From Candidatus Aalborgiella aggregata (GTDB lineage: Bacteria; Pseudomonadota; Gammaproteobacteria; Burkholderiales; Burkholderiaceae_C): DNA of 64,000 nt. Location: positions 868,001 through 932,000 of the forward strand of contig JADIYY010000001.1 of NCBI GenBank assembly GCA_016705065.1, given 5' to 3'. Below, one piece after another: positions 1 through 6,877 of the stretch. The notes under the pieces are model-generated. The model did no database searches and had not been told where the DNA came from. It saw only the letters and a list, made by a program, of their open reading frames with translations. Every line of letters begins with the position of its first letter. Positions within the stretch are counted from its first letter, which is position 1. The translations under genes and the position numbers were made by a program.

Positions 1-242
1 TTCGCTTTTGGAACTTGAAAGAAGCTATCAAAACAATCTCTTGCCCGCTGTTAGCGATTCAAGGTACGGATGATGAATATGGCAGTATGGAACAAATTCG
101 CGGCATCAAACGCGTGGTGCAGCAAACACTGTTGTTAGAGTTGGCTGGTTGCGGTCATTCGCCCCACAAAGATCAAAGCATTCAAGTTATAGATGCGGTG
201 GTCTCGTTCATTGCGCTGCATCCGCAAAACCCAAACCTGTGA
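1..242 (+). CDS. Alpha/beta hydrolase, C-terminal part
   Basis: The gene enters from the left edge, in frame from base 3, and ends at a TGA at 240-242, so only about 79 C-terminal residues are seen. GTDDEYG has the context of the acid residue of an alpha/beta hydrolase triad, and GCGHSPHKDQ that of the catalytic histidine, which usually sits this close to the end. The substrate cannot be read from the fragment. Its position at the edge of an aromatic acyl-CoA catabolic island suggests a hydrolytic step in that pathway, which is an inference. Its 3' end overlaps the convergent thioesterase gene by 35 bases. Confidence 0.7.
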   Translation, partial: RFWNLKEAIKTISCPLLAIQGTDDEYGSMEQIRGIKRVVQQTLLLELAGCGHSPHKDQSIQVIDAVVSFIALHPQNPNL

Positions 243-651
243 TAGCGGCACGAAAGTCTGCTGGAATATCGATGGCCTGATGGGTCATTAGCGATGTGGT
301 GACAAGAGTTTGCTTGGCTTCCATGCGCAATTGGCCATCTACTGCACTCACACACTGCATCAATAATCGCATCGATTTGCCACCCAATTTTTCAACTTTG
401 AGCTGCAACAAAACTTTGTCACCCATTTTGCTGATGGCACGGAAACTCGCTTCCAAATGCACCATGGGCAGACCAATTTGTCTGGTCATGATCATTTGTT
501 GATACGAGATATTCAATCCTTCCGTGAACCAATCTTCTACCAAGCCATTGAACATGACGAAATATTGCGGGTAGAAGACAATGCCTGCAGGATCGCAATC
601 TGAAAAGCGTATGGTGCGTTCGCGTGTAAAAGTGACTGTTGATGTTTGCAT
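208..651 (-). CDS. Acyl-CoA thioesterase, 4-hydroxybenzoyl-CoA thioesterase family
   Basis: This is a hotdog-fold thioesterase of about 147 residues, the usual size for the family. Near the N-terminus RFSDCDPAGIVFYPQYF matches the family motif with its catalytic aspartate (D-x-D-x-x-G-x-V-x-x). The ATG at 651 is chosen because AGGA lies a few bases upstream; a longer reading to 717 adds a tail unlike the family. It diverges from the glutaryl-CoA dehydrogenase gene, with a putative MarR operator in between. In aromatic acyl-CoA pathways such enzymes release CoA from dead-end thioesters or intermediates. The exact substrate is unknown. Confidence 0.8.
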   Translation of the reverse strand: MQTSTVTFTRERTIRFSDCDPAGIVFYPQYFVMFNGLVEDWFTEGLNISYQQMIMTRQIGLPMVHLEASFRAISKMGDKVLLQLKVEKLGGKSMRLLMQCVSAVDGQLRMEAKQTLVTTSLMTHQAIDIPADFRAAITGLGFADAAQ

Positions 652-744
652 ATTCCTATGAGTATATCTAACGAGAATGGTACAAAGCGTTAAGCTACTC
701 AAATTTTCCGATCTCAAACAGACGAGCTATACTACGCATACAAA

Positions 745-762
745 TACTTTAAGCTTAAACTA
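745..762. promoter_or_regulatory. Putative MarR operator at the thioesterase/gcdH divergent promoter
   Basis: TACTTTAAGCTTAAACTA contains a perfect 12-bp palindrome (748-759). It matches 15 of 18 positions of the reverse complement of the site at 6799-6816, and its AAACTA half-site is shared with the site at 6701-6718. It ends 8 bases before the gcdH start codon, a position where binding would block transcription. The link to the MarR protein encoded at 6197-6673 is an inference. Confidence 0.55.
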
Positions 763-770
763 ATTACCCT

Positions 771-1955
771 ATGAAAACATCGCAAAAAACATCATTTCAA
801 TGGGATGACCCATTGCTGTTAAACCAACAACTCAGTGAAGATGAGCGCATGGTGCGTGAATCGGCAGCCGCTTACTGTCAAGAAAAATTAGGCACACGCG
901 TTGTTGACGCTTTTCGAAACGAAACAACCGATGTCAACATCTTCAAAGAAATGGGTGCACTGGGTTTGCTAGGCACCATGATTCCTGAAGCTTATGGCGG
1001 TGCAGGATTGAATTATGTGTGCTATGGTTTGGCCGCAAGAGAGGTTGAACGTGTCGATTCAGGCTACCGCTCCATGATGAGCGTACAAACATCTTTAGTA
1101 ATGGTGCCGATTTACGAATTTGGCAACGAAGTCACCAAACGAAAATACTTACCAAAATTAGCCAGTGGTGAATGGATTGGTTGCTTTGGATTGACTGAGC
1201 CCGATCATGGCTCAGACCCGGGCAGCATGGTCACACGTGCCAAATCCGTACCTGGCGGCTACAGCATCTCTGGCGCAAAAATGTGGATCACCAACAGCCC
1301 TATTGCCGACGTGTTTGTCGTCTGGGCCAAAGACGATGCGGGTTCGATTCGTGGCTTCGTGCTCGAAAAAGGATTCAAGGGTTTAAGTGCGCCAAAAATA
1401 CAAGGCAAGGTTGGCTTAAAAACCAGCATCACAGGTGAAATCGTTTTGGACAATGTATTTTGTCCTGAAGAAAATGCCTTCCCCGAAGTACGTGGTCTAA
1501 AAGGACCATTCACTTGTTTGAACAGTGCACGCTATGGCATCGCATGGGGCGCAATGGGCGCGGCCGAAGATTGCTGGCATCGCGCACGTCAATACACACT
1601 TGATCGCAAACAATTTGGCAAACCATTGGCAGCCAATCAATTGGTTCAAAAGAAATTAGCCGATATGCAAACAGAAATCACCCTGGGATTACAAGGCTGC
1701 TTGCGCTTAGGACGCATGAAGGATGAAGGAACGGCATCGGTCGAAATCACATCAATCATGAAACGCAATTCATGTGGCAAAGCATTGGACATTGCCCGCA
1801 CAGCGCGCGACATGATGGGCGGCAACGGCATATCCGACGAGTTTGGTGTGGCACGCCATTTGGTGAACCTGGAAGTGGTCAACACCTATGAAGGCACGCA
1901 CGACATTCATGCCTTGATTTTGGGGCGCGCCATGACGGGAATAGCGGCTTTTTAG
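771..1955 (+). CDS. gcdH: Glutaryl-CoA dehydrogenase
   Basis: This 394-residue FAD flavoprotein oxidises and decarboxylates glutaryl-CoA to crotonyl-CoA and CO2. The full acyl-CoA dehydrogenase fold is present: GCFGLTEPDHGSDPGSM near residue 145, KMWITNSPIADVFVVWA near 170, the ARYGIAWGAMGAAEDC stretch near 250, and YEGTHDIHALILGRAMTGIAAF at the end. That ending carries the glutamate base and is characteristic of glutaryl-CoA dehydrogenases rather than short-chain enzymes. It stands beside a CoA-dependent aromatic pathway, whose ring products can drain through C7 or glutaryl-type intermediates to crotonyl-CoA. A palindrome just upstream suggests control by the island's MarR repressor. Confidence 0.93.
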   Translation: MKTSQKTSFQWDDPLLLNQQLSEDERMVRESAAAYCQEKLGTRVVDAFRNETTDVNIFKEMGALGLLGTMIPEAYGGAGLNYVCYGLAAREVERVDSGYRSMMSVQTSLVMVPIYEFGNEVTKRKYLPKLASGEWIGCFGLTEPDHGSDPGSMVTRAKSVPGGYSISGAKMWITNSPIADVFVVWAKDDAGSIRGFVLEKGFKGLSAPKIQGKVGLKTSITGEIVLDNVFCPEENAFPEVRGLKGPFTCLNSARYGIAWGAMGAAEDCWHRARQYTLDRKQFGKPLAANQLVQKKLADMQTEITLGLQGCLRLGRMKDEGTASVEITSIMKRNSCGKALDIARTARDMMGGNGISDEFGVARHLVNLEVVNTYEGTHDIHALILGRAMTGIAAF

Positions 1956-1977
1956 ACCTTTTCAGACAGTGACAAAA

Positions 1978-1995
1978 CCGACTTGTTTTAGTCGG
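1978..1995 (-). terminator. Hairpin at the end of the ridA operon
   Basis: CCGACT and AGTCGG pair around a 6-base loop. Read on the minus strand, the stem overlaps the ridA stop codon and is followed by TTTTG, so it could end the leftward operon. The T-run is short, making this a weak terminator call. Confidence 0.4.
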
Positions 1996-2383
1996 GGATA
2001 ACCGCTGTCACTTCAATTTCTATTTTCGCTCGCGTTTCCATCAAACCTGATACTTCAAGGCAAGCCATGGCGGGGAAATTTTTACCCATGACCTCGCGGT
2101 AAACTTTCCCTAATTCAGACAATCGGCTGTTGTACTCCACGCGGTCCGTCACATACCAAGTCATGCGCACCATGTGCTCTGGTCCCGCATTGGCTTCTTG
2201 TAAAACCGCCACTATATTACGCAGAGTTTGTGCTGTTTGCATTATGAAATCGTCAGATTCAAATTGTTGTTGCGCATTCCACCCAATTTGTCCCCCCACA
2301 AATACCAGCGTACCTCGCGCAGCGATGCCATTGGCATAGCCTTTGGGAGCTAGCCAACCTTCAGGTTGTAAGAGTTTTCTCAT
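1988..2383 (-). CDS. RidA family enamine/imine deaminase
   Basis: This 131-residue protein has the size and pattern of RidA/YjgF/Rid proteins, with FVGGQIGWNAQ near the N-terminus, the NIVAVLQEANAGPEHMVRMTWYV helix-strand unit, and FPAMACLEVSGLMETRAKIEIEVTAV, where the catalytic arginine is expected. Such proteins form trimers and hydrolyse reactive enamines or imines, releasing ammonia. Its ATG overlaps the TGA of the CoA ligase (ATGA), so it is the last gene of the marR-hydratase-dehydrogenase-ligase operon. An enamine deaminase fits a pathway whose substrate carries a ring amino group. Confidence 0.88.
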   Translation of the reverse strand: MRKLLQPEGWLAPKGYANGIAARGTLVFVGGQIGWNAQQQFESDDFIMQTAQTLRNIVAVLQEANAGPEHMVRMTWYVTDRVEYNSRLSELGKVYREVMGKNFPAMACLEVSGLMETRAKIEIEVTAVIPD

Positions 2384-4026
2384 GTAAGGCTCTCTTGTTT
2401 TAATTTAAACCGCTGTAGCTTGCCCGTTTCGGTGCGCGGCAGTTTCTCTACAAAGCTCACGATGCGTGGGTATTTGTAGGGGGCAATGGTGGCTTTCACA
2501 TGGTCTTGCAATGATTTTGTCATGGTGTCGTTGGCAGCAAAATCAGGTTTCAACACCACAAAAGCCCGCACCACCATGCCACGTTCTTCATCTTTTTGAC
2601 CAATCACAGCACACTCTAAAACGGCTGCATGTTTCAATAGAGCATCTTCAACCTCGGGTGCGCCGACGTTATAGCCTGCTGTGATGATCATGTCGTCATC
2701 ACGCGCTTGGTAGCAAAAATAACCCTCTTCGTCCTGAATGAAGGCATCACCCGGGTAATTCCAACCTTGTTTAACGTAGTTGAGTTGACGTGCATCATCA
2801 AAGTAACGGCAACCTGTAGGCCCCACCACCGCCAATTTGCCCAGCGTGCCGCGCGGTACTTCATTGCCTGCGTCATCCACCACTTTGGCTTTGTAGCCAG
2901 GTACAACTTTGCCAATCGCACCGGCTTTCACATCTTTGCCCGCTGATGAAATAAAAATGTGAAACATCTCTGTTGCGCCAATGCCATCCAGCATTTCCAA
3001 ACCCGTGGCAACTTTCCACAATTGACGCGTCGCGTCGGGCAAAGCTTCCCCTGCACTGACGGAAATTCGTAGTTTGGGTAAACCATGCAGCTTCGCAAAT
3101 GGCGCCATTTGTCGGTAAAAAGTGGGCGCGGTATAACAAATGGTGGCACCAACCTCGCCAATCAGCTTGACCATGCTTTCAGGTGTATAAGCCACATCAG
3201 GAAAATAAACGGATGATCCTGACCACATTGGAAAAATCAACAAACCGCCCAATCCAAAAGTAAACGCCAAGGGTGGAGAACCGATCACAATGTCATCTGG
3301 TGTGGCTTGTAATACATGGCGCGGCCACGCTTCACAAGCAGCCAAAACATCTCTGTGCGTGTGTATGGGTGCTTTGGGCTTACCAGTTGTCCCAGACGTA
3401 AACGCCAATAGTGCGATATCCGTTGCCAAGGTGTTGCAGGCTGTGAAGTTCCCATCTTTTTGCGCCGATCGACTGGCCAAACCTTCGGGATCTGTCATGG
3501 TATTAAAAGGCACGATGGTTTGCAACACGGGGTGTTGGCTTTGCGCGCTGACAAGTTCGTCAAGCAATTTGCTATCGCACAATGCCACTGTGGGCTGTGC
3601 TTTGGCGATGATGTCGCCTAACTCGCTGGCTCGCAACAATGGCATGGTACTGACTGCAATCAGCCCTGCTTTGACCACCGCCAACCAGCTTAAGCACAAA
3701 CCAATCGAATTACTGCCACGTAACAGCACACGGTTGCCAGGCACCAATTTCAAGTCCTCGGTCAATACCTGCGCAATGCGATTCACCCTGTCCAACACAT
3801 CGTTGTAACTCAATACAATTTTTGGGCTGCGCAGCAAAGGGCGGTCAGCCCAACCCTTGCTGCAAGCCTTGTCCAGCAACTCCACCACCAAATTCAGGTG
3901 GGTGGGAGGCATTTCATCTGTTGCAGGATACTGAAACTCTGGCCATTGTGAAACTGGTGGCAGTCCGTCATGAATGAATCGGTCTATTTGTGCAGATGCC
4001 CCACTATTTGAATCAACCATGTTCAT
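2380..4026 (-). CDS. Benzoate-CoA ligase family protein, likely 2-aminobenzoate-CoA ligase
   Basis: This 548-residue adenylate-forming enzyme activates an aromatic carboxylate with ATP and CoA. The P-loop-like signature is LLAFTSGTTGKPKAPIHTH near residue 215. YNYPGDAFIQDEEGYFCYQARDDDMIITAGYNVGAPEVE carries the hinge region, and LPRTETGKLQRFKLK near the C-terminus carries the catalytic lysine. The family also includes benzoate- and hydroxybenzoate-CoA ligases. 2-Aminobenzoate is preferred because the monooxygenase/reductase at 6878 and a RidA gene are neighbours. The start overlaps the preceding dehydrogenase stop (ATGA). The ATG at 4020 has better spacing to GGGAG and may be the true start. 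Confidence 0.85.
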   Translation of the reverse strand: MNMVDSNSGASAQIDRFIHDGLPPVSQWPEFQYPATDEMPPTHLNLVVELLDKACSKGWADRPLLRSPKIVLSYNDVLDRVNRIAQVLTEDLKLVPGNRVLLRGSNSIGLCLSWLAVVKAGLIAVSTMPLLRASELGDIIAKAQPTVALCDSKLLDELVSAQSQHPVLQTIVPFNTMTDPEGLASRSAQKDGNFTACNTLATDIALLAFTSGTTGKPKAPIHTHRDVLAACEAWPRHVLQATPDDIVIGSPPLAFTFGLGGLLIFPMWSGSSVYFPDVAYTPESMVKLIGEVGATICYTAPTFYRQMAPFAKLHGLPKLRISVSAGEALPDATRQLWKVATGLEMLDGIGATEMFHIFISSAGKDVKAGAIGKVVPGYKAKVVDDAGNEVPRGTLGKLAVVGPTGCRYFDDARQLNYVKQGWNYPGDAFIQDEEGYFCYQARDDDMIITAGYNVGAPEVEDALLKHAAVLECAVIGQKDEERGMVVRAFVVLKPDFAANDTMTKSLQDHVKATIAPYKYPRIVSFVEKLPRTETGKLQRFKLKQESLT

Positions 4027-5327
4027 GCTCCCTTAACCGCTAATTTCAGCACCGATTTACCAATGATGAGCTGCTGAACTTCGGTAGCCCCCTCGTAAAT
4101 GCGCAGCGAACGGATATCGCGGTACAGATGTTCAATCACATTACCAACTTGAACCCCTTGCCCACCATGCATTTGCAGTGCCATGTCGATGACTTGTTGT
4201 GCATTTTCTGTGGCAACCAGTTTGGCCATGGCTGATGCGCGACTGTAGGCTGCGGCTGATTCTTTGCTGGCTATGCCCATTGTGTCACGCATCCATGCCG
4301 CACGGTAAGTCAGCAATGCAGCACCATCAATCAAAGCGGCCATGCTGCCAAACTTGGCCTGCGTCAACTGCATATCCGCCAATGTGCTACCAAACATGCG
4401 TCGCGTGGAAGCATAGCGAAGCGCCTCGGCCATAGCACGACGTGCCATACCCAGAGCAGCTGCGGCCACCGAAGCTCGGAAGATGTCCAAAGTGCGCATG
4501 GCAAGCTTAAATCCTTCGCCTTCTTCACCCAAGAGTGCACTCTTTGGAACATGACAATCAGCAAACCGCAATGTTGCCAGCGGGTGCGGCGCCATGACCT
4601 GGATGTGTTCTGAGGTATCCAAACCCTGTAAATTAGCATCGACAATGAAAGCGCTGATGCCCTTTGTTCCTGCTGTGGCATCTGTCTTTGCAAATGTCAC
4701 ATAGAAATCGGCCATGCCTCCATTGCTGATCCAGGTTTTTACACCAGTTAAGTTGTATGCTTCATAATTACTGTCATCTTTAGCATAAAATTGGCCTGTA
4801 TCTAGCGTATTTATTGTCTGTGTTGCTATATTATTTATAGCATTTTGCTTATGTTGATTCTTTACTTTTGCAGCCTTTGTTTGCATGGCTGCTACGTCTG
4901 AACCGGCATCAGGCTCACTCAATGCAAATGCGGCAATTTTGTCCCCGCGTGCTACTGCTGGCAAGTAATCTGCCTGCTGCTTGGCAGTGCCTGCCAATGT
5001 AATCGCACCGCTACCCAAACCCTGCATGGCAAAGGCAAAGTCTGCCAAGGGCGAATGGAAAGCCAATGTTTCACGCAATATCACCAGTGCACGTGAATCC
5101 ATCAATGGCAATGCGCCACCATGCGCAGCCGGTACGCAGTAACGCAACCAACCGCCTTGTCCCAGGCGCTTCACCCATTCTTTGCAAGCACGTCTATCGT
5201 CTGTTTCGTCAACCAGTTGTTGTGGCATCCAAACCGCCAAACCACGGGCTATTTCGGCATGTACCGGTTCAAAAAACGGTAATTCGTACTGTGATGTCAT
5301 TGCACCAATCTGATCTGATCTAGCCAT
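4023..5327 (-). CDS. Acyl-CoA dehydrogenase with an in-frame repeat insertion
   Basis: This is a 434-residue FAD-dependent acyl-CoA dehydrogenase. FALSEPDAGSDVAAM near residue 137, TWISNGGMADFYVTFAKT, the RRMFGSTLADMQLTQ helix, the MALQMHGGQGV motif and IYEGATEVQQLIIGKSVL, with the usual base-glutamate context, are all visible. Between SEPDAGSD and KTWISNG the protein carries extra residues. Seventeen of them are encoded by the 49-bp repeat at 4793-4841 (AINNIATQTINTLDTGQ), in a surface region that normally varies. The gene starts directly after the hydratase TGA, with a strong Shine-Dalgarno (GGAGGTGA) inside the end of the hydratase gene. It probably oxidises a reduced-ring or ring-cleaved acyl-CoA in the same pathway. 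Confidence 0.88.
   Translation of the reverse strand: MARSDQIGAMTSQYELPFFEPVHAEIARGLAVWMPQQLVDETDDRRACKEWVKRLGQGGWLRYCVPAAHGGALPLMDSRALVILRETLAFHSPLADFAFAMQGLGSGAITLAGTAKQQADYLPAVARGDKIAAFALSEPDAGSDVAAMQTKAAKVKNQHKQNAINNIATQTINTLDTGQFYAKDDSNYEAYNLTGVKTWISNGGMADFYVTFAKTDATAGTKGISAFIVDANLQGLDTSEHIQVMAPHPLATLRFADCHVPKSALLGEEGEGFKLAMRTLDIFRASVAAAALGMARRAMAEALRYASTRRMFGSTLADMQLTQAKFGSMAALIDGAALLTYRAAWMRDTMGIASKESAAAYSRASAMAKLVATENAQQVIDMALQMHGGQGVQVGNVIEHLYRDIRSLRIYEGATEVQQLIIGKSVLKLAVKGA
4793..4841 (-). repeat. 49-bp palindromic repeat, genic copy in the acyl-CoA dehydrogenase
   Basis: In gene orientation the copy starts with the imperfect palindrome GCTATAAATAATATAGC and ends in ACAGGCC. It is translated as AINNIATQTINTLDTGQ when the following CAA is included. 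The codon that is TAG in intergenic copies is CAG here. Confidence 0.9.
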
Positions 5328-6197
5328 TCAATCACCTCCAAACACAGGTGTTTGTTTGTTTGCAAAAGCTTCATAGGCGCGTTTGAAATCCTGCGTTTGC
5401 ATGCAGATTGCCTGCGCTTGCGCTTCAGCTTCGACAGCTTGTTCAATGGTCATGGCCCACTCTTGTTGCAACATCGTTTTTGTCATGCTGTGGGCAAATG
5501 TTGGACCCATGGCCAAGTCCTTAGCCATGCTTTTCGCTTTGGCGAGCAAGTCTGTTGGTTCACACAAGCCATTGAAAAAGCCCCAAGCCAAACCTTCTTG
5601 CGCACTCATGGCTCGACCCGTGAACAGCAATTCAGAAGCCCTGCCCTGACCAATCACACGCGGCAATAATGCACATGCACCCATGTCTGCACCAGCCAGA
5701 CCAACGCGCGTAAACAAAAAGGCTGTTTTAGTTTTGTCTGTGCCGTATCGCAAATCGCAGGCCAAGGCCATCATGGCGCCTGCACCTGCACAAATTCCAT
5801 CAATTGCACCAATAATGGGTTGTGGGCAGTTGCGCATGGTTTTAACCAAATCGCCCGTCATGCGGGTGAATTCCAGCATTTCTGGCATGCTCATTTGTGT
5901 CAGTGGCCCAATGATTTCGAAGACATCACCACCACTGCAAAAGTTATTCCCTGCACCTGTCACAACAATGGCCTTCACATCCGTTGCGTATTGAAGTTGG
6001 TGAAAAAACGAGCGCAATTCGTTGTAAGAGTCGAACGTCAATGGGTTTTTGCGTTCGGGTCGATTCAAGGTGATGGTGCCCACACCGCCCTTGTCATCAA
6101 CTTGCTCATAGTGCCAAGCAAAATGGGTCGCTTGGTAGGTGGCTTTGGCATCGAATTGGCTGCGCATGGGGTTGCTTGAGCTGACAAAATGTTTCAT
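5328..6197 (-). CDS. Enoyl-CoA hydratase/isomerase (crotonase) family
   Basis: This 289-residue crotonase-fold enzyme has VGTITLNRPERKNPLTFDSYNEL near residue 40. The oxyanion-hole segment VTGAGNNFCSGGDVFEI and a second one, GAIDGICAGAGAMMALACDLRYG, are present, followed by the catalytic-region GLAGADMGACALLPRVIGQGRASELLFTG. It should add water to an unsaturated acyl-CoA of the aromatic pathway, or act as a ring hydrolase as some members do. The TAA of marR overlaps its ATG (TAATG), and its TGA is followed immediately by the dehydrogenase ATG, so translation is coupled. About 35 extra N-terminal residues precede the fold, so the start is not certain. Confidence 0.87.
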   Translation of the reverse strand: MKHFVSSSNPMRSQFDAKATYQATHFAWHYEQVDDKGGVGTITLNRPERKNPLTFDSYNELRSFFHQLQYATDVKAIVVTGAGNNFCSGGDVFEIIGPLTQMSMPEMLEFTRMTGDLVKTMRNCPQPIIGAIDGICAGAGAMMALACDLRYGTDKTKTAFLFTRVGLAGADMGACALLPRVIGQGRASELLFTGRAMSAQEGLAWGFFNGLCEPTDLLAKAKSMAKDLAMGPTFAHSMTKTMLQQEWAMTIEQAVEAEAQAQAICMQTQDFKRAYEAFANKQTPVFGGD

Positions 6198-6673
6198 TAC
6201 GATTCTTTCAAAGAATGTTGCTTCACCTTGCCTAGCAACTTATACAGTGTGGCGATTTCGGTGACCTTTAAACCAGCGAAAGCTTGCACAATCCATGCCT
6301 CATGCTGCAGTGCCATGGTCGAAAAAACTTTGCGTCCTTGTTCAGTGAGGCACACTCGAAAAGCGCGTCGGTCATTGTCAACTGCAATGCGTTCTACCAA
6401 ACCTTCATTCACCAATTGGTCGGTAATGCCCGTGATATTGCCGCCACTGACCATCATGCGGCGACTCAATTCATTCATCTTCAAGCCTTGTGGTGATCGC
6501 TCAAGTTGCGACAACAAATCAAATCGAGGCAATGTGGTGTCAAACTGCTGGCGCAATTGGGTGCGCACTTTTTTTTCTACCAATTGCGTGCAAGTTAACA
6601 GTCGCAACCATAGACGCAGCTCTTGCGGATGCTCACTTTGTTGCGCGCCAAGGAGTCGGGCTTCTAAGTCCAT
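6197..6673 (-). CDS. MarR family transcriptional regulator of the aromatic acid island
   Basis: This 158-residue winged-helix regulator has the expected helix-turn-helix (FDLLSQLERSPQGLKMNELSRRMMVSGGNITGITDQLVNEGLVERI, residues about 50-95) followed by the wing with DRRAFRVCLTEQGRKVF. MarR proteins of this kind usually repress aromatic acyl-CoA genes and are released by the aromatic CoA thioester. It is the first gene of the leftward operon and faces the monooxygenase gene across about 200 bases. That gap contains two near-identical 18-bp inverted repeats, and a third lies near gcdH. Autoregulation and control of both directions are inferred. Confidence 0.88.
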   Translation of the reverse strand: MDLEARLLGAQQSEHPQELRLWLRLLTCTQLVEKKVRTQLRQQFDTTLPRFDLLSQLERSPQGLKMNELSRRMMVSGGNITGITDQLVNEGLVERIAVDNDRRAFRVCLTEQGRKVFSTMALQHEAWIVQAFAGLKVTEIATLYKLLGKVKQHSLKES

Positions 6674-6700
6674 ATATGAGGTTTTTAATTTAGACTGAAT

Positions 6701-6718
6701 TAGTTTATGTCTAAACTA
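6701..6718. promoter_or_regulatory. Putative MarR operator upstream of marR
   Basis: TAGTTTATGTCTAAACTA is an inverted repeat with perfect 7-bp arms (TAGTTTA and TAAACTA) around 4 bases. A wider pair, TTTAGAC and GTCTAAA, surrounds it. It lies 28 bases before the marR start and is 15 of 18 identical to 6799-6816. Confidence 0.6.
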
Positions 6719-6798
6719 TTTTTTGTCAACGCTTGAAATATCCAGAATTACCCTATTGACAACAAATAAACGACAAGCTAAATTCATTTATGGTTAAA

Positions 6799-6816
6799 TA
6801 GTTTATATTTAAAGTA
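6799..6816. promoter_or_regulatory. Putative MarR operator upstream of the monooxygenase gene
   Basis: TAGTTTATATTTAAAGTA matches the marR-proximal site at 15 of 18 positions. It is nested in another inverted repeat, TTAAATA and TATTTAA (6794-6812). It lies about 60 bases upstream of the monooxygenase/reductase start, near the expected promoter. Confidence 0.58.
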
Positions 6817-6877
6817 TTAATCAAATCGTTGTTGAATTCGTTAATGGTTGGCGCATAGATTTTGCAAGGAGCCTGTT

